NCBI GenBank assembly: GCA_900315105.1
Contig: OMXX01000029.1
Location: 1 to 55,792, forward strand
Length of the DNA: 55,792 nucleotides
Reading direction: 5' to 3'
Origin: an uncultured Prevotellaceae bacterium
GTDB lineage: Bacteria > Bacteroidota > Bacteroidia > Bacteroidales > Bacteroidaceae
Shown here: piece by piece, positions 33,887 to 42,603 of the stretch
Layout: each line of letters begins with the position of its first letter
Numbering within the stretch: the first letter of the stretch is position 1
Translations under genes and position numbers: made by a program
The notes under the pieces: model-generated
Database searches by the model: none
What the model was told of the DNA's origin: nothing
What the model saw: only the letters and a program-made list of their open reading frames with translations

Positions 33887-35647
33887 TCATTCCAACTCGA
33901 GATTCAGTTTCTCGGCAAGGATGCGGAATGATTTGCTGTATTCAAGCATTTCCTCAAAGTTCTCCTTTGGAGTTAGGATCTTACGCTTCTCGGTCTGTTC
34001 GGCAAGACGTACACTAAGTGTGATATTGCCATTATGAAGATGCTTTGCCATAGTGACCTCAAGGCGTTTCTTGATGTCATTCAGCTCTTTTCTAAGCATC
34101 TCATTCTCAACAACAAGTTCTATGTTCGGATAAACTGTTATGGAAGGTACAATATTCTTCAGGCGCTTTGCCATTCCACCCATATTCGCGCTCTCCATTC
34201 TGTTGCACATAGCGAGCCATTGAAGACGCAGATCTGACAACGTGAAGGTCTCATTTTCAGTCGTTTTCTTCTCAACGGGAATATCCAGTTTCTTTTCCTT
34301 TTTGCCGTTGAGAATGCTATCGAATGACATTCCAAGACCTGTCAGGGATACCTTTGGTGCAGACGGTTTGACCGCCTCTGCCTTCGGTGCTTCTATGGAT
34401 TGATTTGCCTGAGATTTCTGTGTGGTTGATGACAATACAGAGCGTACAGTCCCTGCCACCTGTGGAGCAGCTTCTGACTGTACAGCATTTGTCATAATAT
34501 TCTTAAACAGGGATTTTAACTTCTTCTTAGGGCCACGCCCCACCCCATCATCATCGGGCTGCTGAATCTGAGCAACCTCTATAAGTGTGAGTTCAACGAG
34601 AAGACGCTTGTTTGAGCTCTGACGGTATTTCACATCACACTCGTTGAGAATCTTCAATGCAGAATACAGGAACTTCACAGGACACTTCCTTGCCTGTTCT
34701 GCATAACGCTGACGCAAGGCATCGCTTGTCTCTATCAACTTGAGAGTAGAGGCATCGGCTGCCATTAGGACATTGCGAACATGGGAGGCAAGTCCAGAAA
34801 TGAAATGCCCGCCATCGAAGCCTTTTTCCATAACACCGTTCAGAAGTAGCATCTCCTCCGTCACCTTGCATTCAAGTGCCAAGTCTATAGCCTTGAAGTA
34901 GTTGTCAACATCAAGTACGTTAAGGTCTTCGAGTACCTTTTCATAGGTGATATTCCCCTGACAGAAACTTGCAGCCTGGTCGAAGATAGAAAGGGCATCA
35001 CGCATACCGCCATCGGCTTTTTCCGCAATGAGGTTCAAAGCCTCTTCCTCGTATGTTATTCCTTGATCATCAGCCACATGCTTTAGGTGGGCAATAATAT
35101 TCGGAACGGTCATACGCTCGAAGTCATACACCTGACAACGTGAAAGGATTGTTGGTAGAATCTTATGCTTCTCCGTTGTGGCAAGGATGAACACGACATG
35201 TGCTGGTGGCTCTTCCAACGTCTTGAGAAAGGCATTGAAAGCCGACTGCGAAAGCATGTGTACCTCGTCGATTATAAAGACCTTATACTTTCCCACCTGT
35301 GGCGGTACTCGTGTCTGATCCATAAGACTCTTGATATGATCAACACCATTGTTGCTGGCAGCATCAAGTTCAAAAATATTCATTGAGCGCTGCTCCGCAA
35401 AGGCCTTGCAGCTCTCACACTCGCCACAGGCATCGCCATCATGAGTGGGATTGGTGCAGTTGATAACCTTGGCAAAGATACGCGCACAAGTGGTCTTGCC
35501 TACACCACGTGGTCCACAGAAGAGATATGCATGTGCAAGTTTTCCGCTTGCCACAGCATTCTTAAGCGTTGTGGTGAGTGCCTGTTGTCCTACGACAGCA
35601 TCGAATGACGAAGGACGGTATTTCCTGGCTGAAACAATATATTCCAA
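33887..35647 (-). CDS. dnaX: DNA polymerase III subunit gamma/tau
   Basis: 586 residues. Clamp-loader AAA+ ATPase: Walker A GPRGVGKTT (45-53), zinc Cys64, Cys74, Cys77 and Cys80, Walker B IIDEVH (125-130), sensor ATTEKHK. Domain III lies at about 220-350. The C-terminal 230 residues are tau-like, variable and Lys/Ala rich. I see no clear A-rich slippery site, so a separate gamma product is not evident. It loads the sliding clamp at the replication fork. Own promoter at 35683-35690; nothing co-directional follows closely. Confidence 0.95.
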   Translation of the reverse strand: MEYIVSARKYRPSSFDAVVGQQALTTTLKNAVASGKLAHAYLFCGPRGVGKTTCARIFAKVINCTNPTHDGDACGECESCKAFAEQRSMNIFELDAASNNGVDHIKSLMDQTRVPPQVGKYKVFIIDEVHMLSQSAFNAFLKTLEEPPAHVVFILATTEKHKILPTILSRCQVYDFERMTVPNIIAHLKHVADDQGITYEEEALNLIAEKADGGMRDALSIFDQAASFCQGNITYEKVLEDLNVLDVDNYFKAIDLALECKVTEEMLLLNGVMEKGFDGGHFISGLASHVRNVLMAADASTLKLIETSDALRQRYAEQARKCPVKFLYSALKILNECDVKYRQSSNKRLLVELTLIEVAQIQQPDDDGVGRGPKKKLKSLFKNIMTNAVQSEAAPQVAGTVRSVLSSTTQKSQANQSIEAPKAEAVKPSAPKVSLTGLGMSFDSILNGKKEKKLDIPVEKKTTENETFTLSDLRLQWLAMCNRMESANMGGMAKRLKNIVPSITVYPNIELVVENEMLRKELNDIKKRLEVTMAKHLHNGNITLSVRLAEQTEKRKILTPKENFEEMLEYSKSFRILAEKLNLELE

Positions 35648-35682
35648 GATGATTACGAATTACGAATTATAAATTACAGATG

Positions 35683-35690
35683 CAAAGATA
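35683..35690 (-). promoter_or_regulatory. Bacteroidetes -7 box (TATCTTTG)
   Basis: Minus-strand TATCTTTG followed by CAT, about 36 bp before the dnaX ATG. Confidence 0.75.
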
Positions 35691-35826
35691 CAAAAAATAT
35701 AGAGAAATACTAAATTTTTCTCAATATTATTTTTATTTAAGAAAGGAAATTTAACGCGCACAGCCTTTTCACGTTAATTAAGATAAAAATGTCCTGCATA
35801 TATTTGTTTTAATGAATTAAAAAAAT

Positions 35827-35834
35827 TATCTTTG
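35827..35834 (+). promoter_or_regulatory. Bacteroidetes -7 box (TATCTTTG)
   Basis: TATCTTTG followed by CAG, 17 bp before the DivIC-like start, giving a very short leader. Confidence 0.7.
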
Positions 35835-35851
35835 CAGAAAAATATGACATT

Positions 35852-36169
35852 ATGGGCAAAATAAACACCATCTGGGGCTATCTGGGACGCCACAAATACC
35901 TTATCACTGTTATATTGGGAATTCTTATTGTCGGTATCATCGACGAGAACAGTTTCCGAAGTCTTGCCATGTATCAGATTCGCATACAGGAACTTCAGGC
36001 GCAGATAGATGACTACCAGAAACAGTTTGACAACGACTCAATTCGTCTTAATGTACTGATGAACGACCCAAAGGGTGCTGAGCGCATTGCCCGTGAACGT
36101 TATCTTATGAAGCGCCCAAATGAGGACATCTTCATCATGAGCACAGACCCTAAACCTTCTGATAACTAA
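35852..36169 (+). CDS. DivIC/FtsB-like septum formation initiator
   Basis: 105 residues: a short cytosolic N-terminus, one membrane segment (about 15-33, YLITVILGILIVGIIDE), then a coiled coil (about 40-70, MYQIRIQELQAQIDDYQKQF) and a KGAERIARERYLMKRPNED block typical of the family. It would act in the divisome with FtsL and FtsQ. The TTG-started membrane protein follows after 35 bp, so co-transcription is likely. Confidence 0.87.
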   Translation: MGKINTIWGYLGRHKYLITVILGILIVGIIDENSFRSLAMYQIRIQELQAQIDDYQKQFDNDSIRLNVLMNDPKGAERIARERYLMKRPNEDIFIMSTDPKPSDN

Positions 36170-36204
36170 ATAGAAAATTGTAATTTTTAAAATACATTCA
36201 AACT

Positions 36205-36648
36205 TTGAGACAACTTTCAACATTACAGAACTACATACTCCTCATTGGCGCAATCATGATGGTTGTGGGTGTAGGATGCATCGTTTTCGGCATCATGCCA
36301 AAAGCTATGTCTATAATCTTCTGCGTCGGCACCATTTCATTTGCCCTGATGCAGATGACACAGACCTATGAAGGCAACAACATCACCTTGAGGCGACTTC
36401 GCCACATAATGGTGCTTGCCGATATAGCCTTCATAATCTCAGGTCTGCTGATGCTTGAGAATGTGTATAGGTTCTTCTTCCCACTTTTTGCAACTTCCAT
36501 TGAAGGGTATAATACATATGTACATGTAGTTTACAACAACTGGGTTGTAGCCCTTCTCATCGGTGCCGTGCTTGAGATATACACCACACACCGTATTGCC
36601 CATGTGATTAAGAAAGAGGAAAACGATACTGATATTGACAACGAATAA
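36205..36648 (+). CDS. Four-helix membrane protein, unknown function
   Basis: 147 residues, probably four membrane segments: LLIGAIMMVVGVGCIVFGIM, SIIFCVGTISFALMQM, MVLADIAFIISGLLML and NNWVVALLIGAVLEIYTTH, with a charged C-terminal tail. No catalytic motif. Start: TTG at 36205 in LRQLSTLQNYILL; the next in-frame Met lies inside the first membrane segment. Position after the DivIC-like gene suggests joint transcription, but no shared role can be claimed. Confidence 0.75.
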   Translation: MRQLSTLQNYILLIGAIMMVVGVGCIVFGIMPKAMSIIFCVGTISFALMQMTQTYEGNNITLRRLRHIMVLADIAFIISGLLMLENVYRFFFPLFATSIEGYNTYVHVVYNNWVVALLIGAVLEIYTTHRIAHVIKKEENDTDIDNE

Positions 36649-36772
36649 TATCGACATTCAATTTTTGTAAATAATGCACATAATATAGGTTTAACTTTCT
36701 AAATAAAACCTAAATTATATCATATTTTTTTTAAATTGCTTGAAAATATTTTCGTATTTCTACATTATTAGG

Positions 36773-36780
36773 TAACTTTG
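36773..36780 (+). promoter_or_regulatory. Bacteroidetes -7 box (TAACTTTG)
   Basis: TAACTTTG 38 bp before the DUF4369 gene start. Likely drives DUF4369, pyrC and plsC. Confidence 0.65.
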
Positions 36781-36818
36781 TATTGAAAAGACAGCAATAT
36801 TGACATTATAAGTAAAAT

Positions 36819-37598
36819 ATGAAGAAAATAATATACTTTCTCTGTGCTGCTGCCGCATTGGCGTCATGCTCCAGTTCGTACAACATTCAGGGCACATCAG
36901 ATGTCCAGAATCTTGACGGACACATGATGTATATCAAAGCATTGCAAGGCAACGAACTGAAGAGCATTGACTCATGCGATGTTCTTCACGGAAAGTTTGC
37001 ATTCAGAGGAAATATCGATACCGTAAAAGTAGGAACTCTCTTCATCAACAACGAAGGCGTTATGCCGATTGTTCTTGAGGAAGGCGATATCACAATCAAA
37101 TTCAACACCGCCAAACAGACTTGTACAGGCACATTCCTCAATGACAAACTTAATGATTTCATCGAGCAGTATAATCAGATAACAAGTCAGATTGGCGATT
37201 TGTCACATCAGGAAGCTCAGGCTATGATGGACGGAAAGGATATGAATGTTGTATATCGCGAGTTGCAAAAGAAATCAAATTCCCTCAGGGAAGAAGCTGA
37301 CAGTCTCATAACTTCATTCATTGAGCAGAACTTTGACAACGTACTCGGTCCTTTTGTCTTCCGCATGGCGACCGATACGGAAGTTCCAATGACCAACGCA
37401 TGGATTGATGCTCTTATGCTAAAGGCTACAGACTCATTCAAGAATGACCGTTATGTAAAGGAGTTTATGGAGGCAGCCAACCACAATCAAGCGGTTATGA
37501 CGGGCATGGACGATCCGACACCTATTCCGGATGCTTCTTCCGATAATAACACCGAGACACCCCCAACGCCAAACGATATGGCAAAGCCACAGAAATAA
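36819..37598 (+). CDS. DUF4369 domain lipoprotein
   Basis: 259 residues. MKKIIYFLCAAAALASC is a lipoprotein signal (LASC). About 20-115 is the DUF4369 beta domain often found before a thioredoxin domain (GHMMYIKALQGNELKSIDSCDV, FRGNIDTVKVGTLF). Here a helical region (about 115-215) follows and no thioredoxin CxxC is present. The tail is Pro/Asn/Thr rich and disordered. Function unknown. pyrC starts 28 bp downstream. Confidence 0.82.
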   Translation: MKKIIYFLCAAAALASCSSSYNIQGTSDVQNLDGHMMYIKALQGNELKSIDSCDVLHGKFAFRGNIDTVKVGTLFINNEGVMPIVLEEGDITIKFNTAKQTCTGTFLNDKLNDFIEQYNQITSQIGDLSHQEAQAMMDGKDMNVVYRELQKKSNSLREEADSLITSFIEQNFDNVLGPFVFRMATDTEVPMTNAWIDALMLKATDSFKNDRYVKEFMEAANHNQAVMTGMDDPTPIPDASSDNNTETPPTPNDMAKPQK

Positions 37599-37626
37599 CA
37601 AAACCATACAGAATAATATCTAAGTT

Positions 37627-38997
37627 ATGAGTAACTTCATAATAAAGAATGGAAATATAGTCAATGAGGGTCGGCAGATTGTCGGCTCTCTTGTTGTTAC
37701 TGACGGCATCATCGAGAAGATAACAGCAAACGACAGCGAACTTGATGCCATAAAATATAGAGATTACGAAACCATAGACGCAGAAGGATGTTATATAATC
37801 CCCGGTATCATCGATACTCACGTACATTTTCGTGAACCCGGACTGACACACAAGGCTGACATCGCATCAGAGTCAAAAGCCGCAGCCTATGGTGGCATAA
37901 CCTCATACTTCGATATGCCAAATACAAATCCGCAGACAACTACTCTGGATGCTCTGCGTGAGAAGCAGAAACTGGCAAGAGAAAAGAGTCTTGTGAACTG
38001 GGCTTTCTTCCCAGGTGCAACAAACGATAACATCGAGGTTATTGAAAGCATCGACCCAAGTGAGATTCCCGGCATAAAACTATTCATGGGTTCTTCCACA
38101 GGCAATATGCTCGTAGATAAATACAATGCATTGATCAGGATTTTCCAGTCGGCAGCAAAGAGCGGTCTTGTTGTAATGGCACATTGCGAAGACACCGAAA
38201 TCATCAATGCTAACATGAAGAAAATCAAGGAACAGATGGGCGATGATCCTGATGTTATGTTCCATCCCATCATCCGTTCAGAGGAAGCATGTATGGAATC
38301 CTCATGCCTCGCAGCTTCTCTTGCACGTCAGACAGGAGCAAGGCTTCATATAGCCCATATAAGTACAGAGGCGGAACTTAATGCCATATTCTCCCCTACT
38401 TCATCAGATGAACTTCCACAGATTACGGCAGAGGCAACCGTAGCGCATCTCATGTTCGACAACAATGACTACCGCACACTTGGAACGCGTATCAAATGTA
38501 ATCCAGCCATCAAGAAACTGTCAGATAAGGAAGCACTCAGGAAGGGACTTATGAACGGTCAGATTTCAACAATCGGTACTGACCATGCCCCTCACAGCAT
38601 AGAGGAAAAACAAGGTGGAGCGGCAAAGGCAATGTCGGGAATGCCTATGATACAGTTCTCATTACCGGCTATGCTCAGCCTTGTGGATGAAGGAGTCCTC
38701 ACAATCGAGAAACTTGTAACGCTCATGGCGCATAATCCGGCAAAACTGTTCGGAATCATCGGACGCGGTTTCATACGTGAAGGCTACAAGGCCGATATCA
38801 CAATCGTCAAGCCCCAATCACCATGGACTGTGACAAAGGAGTGCATAAAGAGCAAGTGCGGATGGAGTCCTATGGAAGGAAGAACATTCAACTGGCAGGT
38901 TCGCGACACGATATGCAACGGAAATTTCGTGCTTCGCAACGGCATACTCTTAGAAAACATCAAAGGCGAACAAATTAAATTTAACCACAGCAAATGA
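37627..38997 (+). CDS. pyrC: Dihydroorotase
   Basis: 456 residues, an amidohydrolase. DTHVHFREPGLTHKAD (about 60-75) holds two metal histidines and the substrate-binding Arg. HCEDTE and HIAHIST give the later metal histidines, and GTDHAPH the catalytic Asp. Length and motifs fit the long class I type rather than the short E. coli type. It converts carbamoyl aspartate to dihydroorotate in pyrimidine synthesis. Its TGA overlaps the next ATG (ATGA at 38994), implying translational coupling with plsC. Confidence 0.93.
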   Translation: MSNFIIKNGNIVNEGRQIVGSLVVTDGIIEKITANDSELDAIKYRDYETIDAEGCYIIPGIIDTHVHFREPGLTHKADIASESKAAAYGGITSYFDMPNTNPQTTTLDALREKQKLAREKSLVNWAFFPGATNDNIEVIESIDPSEIPGIKLFMGSSTGNMLVDKYNALIRIFQSAAKSGLVVMAHCEDTEIINANMKKIKEQMGDDPDVMFHPIIRSEEACMESSCLAASLARQTGARLHIAHISTEAELNAIFSPTSSDELPQITAEATVAHLMFDNNDYRTLGTRIKCNPAIKKLSDKEALRKGLMNGQISTIGTDHAPHSIEEKQGGAAKAMSGMPMIQFSLPAMLSLVDEGVLTIEKLVTLMAHNPAKLFGIIGRGFIREGYKADITIVKPQSPWTVTKECIKSKCGWSPMEGRTFNWQVRDTICNGNFVLRNGILLENIKGEQIKFNHSK

Positions 38998-39755
38998 TAA
39001 AGTTTTTATATAACATATACCAAATCGTATTTTGCGTACCTGTAATAGTCATATCACTTATAATCTGTACTATATTTATTGTTATTGGCACAAGATTCGG
39101 CAATGCAAACTACTGGGCATATCATCCGGGAAGAATCTGGAGTAAGATAATCGTGAAATCGCTGTTTCTTCCTATCAAGGTTGAAGGTCGTGAGAATATC
39201 AACCCCAATGAGAGCTATGTATTCGTCAGCAACCATCAGGGAGCTTTTGATATATTCCTCATCTACGGTTATCTGAACAAGAACTTCAAGTGGATGATGA
39301 AATACCAACTGTTCAAAATTCCATTTCTTGGAACCAGTTGCCGAGCTTGTAAATTCATACCAGTTGACAAGCGTTCTCCTCGAAAGATCAAGGAGACATA
39401 CGAAACAGCCAGAGAATTTCTAAAGCATGGAATGTCTGTGGTATTATTCCCCGAAGGCGCACGAACCTTTACTGGCCACATGGCAAACTTTAAGCGAGGT
39501 GGTTTTCTCCTTGCCGACGAACTTCAGCTGCCTGTAGTACCATTGACAATCAATGGCAGTTTTAACGTAAAACCACGTCAGAAGGATATGGGGTTTGTAA
39601 ACTACCATCAACTTACTCTCACCATCCACAAGCCTATCTATCCAATAGGCAAAGGACCTGAGAATGTAAAAATGCTAATGGAACAAAGCTACGAGGAAAT
39701 ACAGAAATCTCTTGTTCCTGAGTATCAGGGATTCGTTGCGAACCCTGACCAATAG
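38994..39755 (+). CDS. plsC: 1-acyl-sn-glycerol-3-phosphate acyltransferase
   Basis: 253 residues. N-terminal membrane segments (about 8-33). Acyltransferase motif I is NHQGAFD (His81, Asp86), motif II includes FIPVDKRSPRK, motif III is FPEGART (about 151-157) and motif IV LPVVPLTI (about 180). It adds the second acyl chain to lysophosphatidate in phospholipid synthesis. Coupled to pyrC through a 4-bp overlap. Confidence 0.92.
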   Translation: MIKFLYNIYQIVFCVPVIVISLIICTIFIVIGTRFGNANYWAYHPGRIWSKIIVKSLFLPIKVEGRENINPNESYVFVSNHQGAFDIFLIYGYLNKNFKWMMKYQLFKIPFLGTSCRACKFIPVDKRSPRKIKETYETAREFLKHGMSVVLFPEGARTFTGHMANFKRGGFLLADELQLPVVPLTINGSFNVKPRQKDMGFVNYHQLTLTIHKPIYPIGKGPENVKMLMEQSYEEIQKSLVPEYQGFVANPDQ

Positions 39756-39759
39756 ATAC

Positions 39760-39833
39760 AAAAATCCCCTACTGCCTTCACAGGTGGTAGGGGGCTATAA
39801 CCTTAATAATCTAATACCATGAAAAACACGATG
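39760..39833 (-). ncRNA. Putative small RNA, family copy 2
   Basis: The minus-strand box TATCTTTG (39834-39841) and the next 36 nt are identical to the copy at 754-797. The downstream half differs: here a CCCCTAC/GTAGGGG stem (39787-39793 with 39766-39772) precedes five U residues. Conserved 5' part plus a different intrinsic terminator argues that the 5' part is the functional segment. The plus-strand reading has no T run after the stem, so it is not a good plsC terminator. Confidence 0.65.
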
Positions 39834-39841
39834 CAAAGATA
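39834..39841 (-). promoter_or_regulatory. Bacteroidetes -7 box (TATCTTTG)
   Basis: Minus-strand TATCTTTG directly before small-RNA copy 2. Confidence 0.7.
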
Positions 39842-40003
39842 ATGTTTTTTTCTGAAAAAACCAAACAAAAAACAATTAAATTTCGATTTTTTTTGAGATA
39901 AAACGATTATTGTTTTTCTTTGCATTATAGGAGTGGAAAAAATGAAAAAAATATTTTCATTTTATACAAACTATTATTAAACAAGACTAAAAAAAACTCT
40001 ATT

Positions 40004-40441
40004 ATGGAACCAAAAATCTACAAGACAAGAGTTAGCATTTTGCTAATGATTATAATTATTTTAGCTGGTGTATTATGTATTTCGCCAATGATTCTGCATC
40101 ATGCCTCCAAAACGGCAATAATTCTAAATTCAGCTTTTGTTATTTTAGTATTGGGAATAACGACAGCAGGCATCATCAATATAAAATATGTAATATACAA
40201 CGACACGTTGAGAATATATACTTTCTTCTGGATTCATAAAGATATCAAGATTGACAGCATTAGGAAGATGGAACCAAGCAGATGTATTCTCAGTTCTCCA
40301 GCAGGTTCACTAAAAAGGCTCGCCATTCACTATAACAAATTTGATGTGGTATATATATCCCCCCGTTATCAGGAGGATTTCATCAATGAGATTAATAAAA
40401 GAAGAAAGTGTAAAGAAGAAAGTGTAAAGAAGAAAGTGTAA
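40004..40441 (+). CDS. Short PH-domain-like membrane protein
   Basis: 145 residues from ATG 40004; the Met at 39920 falls in a TTTCTTTG promoter-like site and is rejected. Two membrane segments (about 10-30 and 36-58) precede a bacterial PH-like domain (about 62-135): YNDTLRIYTFFWIHKDIKIDSI and SPAGSLKRLAIHYNKFDVVYISP, as in the bPH_4 type. Role unknown. The C-terminus KEESVKKKV is encoded by a 14-nt tandem repeat that crosses the stop codon. Confidence 0.78.
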   Translation: MEPKIYKTRVSILLMIIIILAGVLCISPMILHHASKTAIILNSAFVILVLGITTAGIINIKYVIYNDTLRIYTFFWIHKDIKIDSIRKMEPSRCILSSPAGSLKRLAIHYNKFDVVYISPRYQEDFINEINKRRKCKEESVKKKV

Positions 40442-40456
40442 AGTTGAAAGTGTAAA
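40401..40456. repeat. 14-nt tandem repeat across a stop codon
   Basis: Three exact copies of GAAGAAAGTGTAAA and a fourth with two changes. Each is two 7-nt units and, on the minus strand, resembles the CTTTACT array at 20299. 14 is not a multiple of 3, so copy-number change alters the protein end. Confidence 0.85.
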
Positions 40457-40466
40457 ATATAAAGTT

Positions 40467-40691
40467 ATGAAAAGTTTACTTATAAAAGATACGACTCTTG
40501 AAGAGCGTAAGGAGATTGTGCAGAACGCATTGAGCTTCAGTGCCGGTGATTGTGACGACAATGATTTGTCAGACATCTACGATAACTATATCCTCGGTTT
40601 GAAAGAACTAGCAGATATCAATCGTGAGTTCAGCGAGAAGCATTGCGGCGAGATTGTTGCCGGAGACCTTACAAAGTCTTCTAGTTATTAA
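40467..40691 (+). CDS. Small acidic protein, unknown function
   Basis: 74 residues starting MKSLLIKDTTLEERKEIVQ, acidic in the middle (SAGDCDDNDLSDIYDNYI), with two Cys (one in the middle, one at EKHCGEI). No membrane segment or signal. It looks like a conserved small protein rather than chance because of codon usage, position 25 bp after the PH-domain gene and a terminator 20 bp after its stop. I do not recognise a function. Confidence 0.65.
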   Translation: MKSLLIKDTTLEERKEIVQNALSFSAGDCDDNDLSDIYDNYILGLKELADINREFSEKHCGEIVAGDLTKSSSY

Positions 40692-40702
40692 GGCTTCTGA
40701 AA

Positions 40703-40740
40703 TAAAAAAAGACTGACAAATTACCTTGTCAGTCTTTTTA
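40703..40740. terminator. Two-way intrinsic terminator overlapping a gene end
   Basis: GACTGACAA (40711-40719) pairs with TTGTCAGTC (40726-40734), with A and T runs on either side. The right arm also encodes the last codons of the minus-strand hydrolase (stop at 40721-40723). Confidence 0.85.
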
Positions 40741-41518
40741 TATGTTCTTTCATAACATGATATGCAGGATGCGGCATATCACCGTGATTAAAGCCTTGCA
40801 TCTCGTATAGCGTCACATCCGGATGCCCTACAAGTTTCAGCATACGCCAGAAGTACGCTTGTTCCTCATAACGGCCAAACAGTTCAAGTTCACGATCTGC
40901 AGAGATTATAACGATTGGCGGACAATCTTTTCTTATATGGGTTAGAGGAGCATACTTGTCAATAGTCGGCTGAAGAGGACCAATGCCCTGTTGCTTACGG
41001 ATATTATAGTGCGTAACTACTTGTCCGCTAAATGGGAAGAGTCCGGCAATGGAATCCGCATCAATACCATATTTCTGAAGATAGTGCTTATCCAAACCTA
41101 TGAGGTCAAGCATATAACCACCAGCAGAATGTCCTGCAACGAATATCTTACGCTTGCTGCCATTGTATTTCTCTGCATTCTTGAAAGCCCATGCCACAAC
41201 AGCGGCAGCATCATCGAGCACCTCATCAATAGTAGCCTTTGGAAGCAATCTGTAATTTGCCGCTATGACGGTATATCCAGCATCAAGCAATTCATTGTCA
41301 ATGTATTTCTCACCAGCCTCAATGCCACCGCCATGAAACCATACCACTACCGGCACATCCTTCTTGTCAGTTGGGTAATAAACATCAAGCTTGCAACGCT
41401 CTTTGGCATAGGCATTATCCTCTTGCGAATAAGCGATATCATTCACTCTTTTATATTGGGCAAAAGAACTCACAATGCCCATAAAGAGCAATGAGAGGGT
41501 AAGAATTGTTTTTCTCAT
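40721..41518 (-). CDS. Exported alpha/beta hydrolase (HSL/carboxylesterase type)
   Basis: 265 residues with a signal peptide (MRKTILTLSLLFMGIVSSFAQ). WFHGGG (60-65) is the HGG oxyanion motif, GHSAGG (129-134) holds nucleophile Ser131, SADRELELFGR carries the acid and FNHGDM (about 247-252) the histidine. Probably a periplasmic short-chain esterase. It lies 30 bp downstream of the aldo/keto reductase gene on the same strand, so co-transcription is likely. Its stop codon is inside the terminator stem. Confidence 0.86.
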   Translation of the reverse strand: MRKTILTLSLLFMGIVSSFAQYKRVNDIAYSQEDNAYAKERCKLDVYYPTDKKDVPVVVWFHGGGIEAGEKYIDNELLDAGYTVIAANYRLLPKATIDEVLDDAAAVVAWAFKNAEKYNGSKRKIFVAGHSAGGYMLDLIGLDKHYLQKYGIDADSIAGLFPFSGQVVTHYNIRKQQGIGPLQPTIDKYAPLTHIRKDCPPIVIISADRELELFGRYEEQAYFWRMLKLVGHPDVTLYEMQGFNHGDMPHPAYHVMKEHIKRLTR

Positions 41519-41548
41519 ATTATATATAGGTGTGATCTATAAATGTGT

Positions 41549-42370
41549 TTACCAAGGAAAATTCTCAGGATCATTCAGTACATTCGAACGCAGATTCCGG
41601 TTCAAGCCACTAATAGCAGCCATATCCTCATCAGAGAGAGCAAACTCCATAACTTCAAGATTCTCGGCAAAGTGATTTGGCTTGGCACGAGGTATTGTGA
41701 TAAGACCACGCTGAACAATCCAGCGAAGCACTATCTGCGAAGCTGTCTTATTATATTTTGCAGCAAGAGACTGAAGCAATGGATGCCCCACGACATCAAT
41801 ATCACCTTGTCCGAAAGGTCCCCAAGCCTGAACCTGAATACCTAGTTCTCGGTTATATGCAATGTTTTCTTCCTGCGTCATGAACGGATGAACCTCTATC
41901 TGATTTATCACAGGACGAATCTCTGCATACGAAAGCAAGTCCTCAAGATGATGACGGTTGAAATTGCTGACACCAATTGAACGTACCTTTCCCTGACGCA
42001 CGAAATCCTCCATTACCTGCCACGTATCCTTTACACTGTCCTTTACAGGCCAATGGATTAGCAAGAGATCAAGATATTTTGTATTTAGTTTTCTCAGACT
42101 TTCCTCTATGGATTGCCTTACCGCTTCCCTACCCTCACGCATTATGTTGGTTGCAACTTTCGTAGTAAGGAATATCTCGCATCGTGGTATAAGACTGTTA
42201 TATATTCCCTGCCCAACCTCAAGTTCATTCTCATAGAGCTGAGCGGTATCTATATGACGAAATCCTGCCTCAAGAGCAAGACGAACATTGTTTACTGCTG
42301 TTTCACCACGTAGTGTCCAAGTTCCGACTCCTATCTGTGGTATCTCAATTCCATTGTTTAGTTTGATCAT
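41549..42370 (-). CDS. Aldo/keto reductase
   Basis: 273 residues, NADPH-dependent (beta/alpha)8 barrel. GFRHIDTAQLYENE has the catalytic Asp and Tyr, LTTKV the Lys and LLIHWPV the His. IGVSNFNRHHLEDLL and the C-terminal TIPRAKPNHFAENLEV block bind the cofactor. It resembles the YvgN/2,5-diketogluconate reductase group. Substrate unknown. A good minus-strand promoter box lies at 42435-42442. Confidence 0.92.
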   Translation of the reverse strand: MIKLNNGIEIPQIGVGTWTLRGETAVNNVRLALEAGFRHIDTAQLYENELEVGQGIYNSLIPRCEIFLTTKVATNIMREGREAVRQSIEESLRKLNTKYLDLLLIHWPVKDSVKDTWQVMEDFVRQGKVRSIGVSNFNRHHLEDLLSYAEIRPVINQIEVHPFMTQEENIAYNRELGIQVQAWGPFGQGDIDVVGHPLLQSLAAKYNKTASQIVLRWIVQRGLITIPRAKPNHFAENLEVMEFALSDEDMAAISGLNRNLRSNVLNDPENFPW

Positions 42371-42434
42371 ATTTTATTTAGTTATTACCTTGTTTCTAAC
42401 GCATATATAACGCCGTAAGTTCAGGATTATGCTA

Positions 42435-42442
42435 CAAAAATA
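42435..42442 (-). promoter_or_regulatory. Bacteroidetes -7 box (TATTTTTG)
   Basis: Minus-strand TATTTTTG followed by TAG, 65 bp before the aldo/keto reductase start. Confidence 0.6.
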
Positions 42443-42472
42443 CGAAAAAAATACAAGATAGACGAATAATAG

Positions 42473-42589
42473 CTATGATTTAACAAAAACAAAAATGAAT
42501 CCGGCTCCTATCATGATTGCAATCATCCAACCATAGACAGAAGCCGAAACACGTCGTTTTTGGGTAAAAGATCTGGAATTATTATAGTA
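42473..42589 (-). pseudogene. Possible coding remnant with one membrane segment
   Basis: A 38-codon open frame on the minus strand, bounded by stops, reads as a basic stretch (TQKRRVSASVYGW) then a clean membrane segment (MIAIMIGAGFIFVFV) and KS-stop. It has no ATG, GTG or TTG before the membrane segment. It may be the end of a lost gene or a chance hydrophobic frame. Confidence 0.3.
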
Positions 42590-42603
42590 CTAACTTGAAT
42601 ATC

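Noticed and set aside
34530..34570. Programmed frameshift site for a short gamma form of DnaX
   Set aside because: The Lys-rich stretch uses mixed AAG codons with no A-run heptamer, so no slippery site is supported.
39920..40003. Upstream ATG for the PH-domain gene
   Set aside because: It lies in a promoter-like TTTCTTTG site; the Met at 40004 gives a normal short N-terminus.
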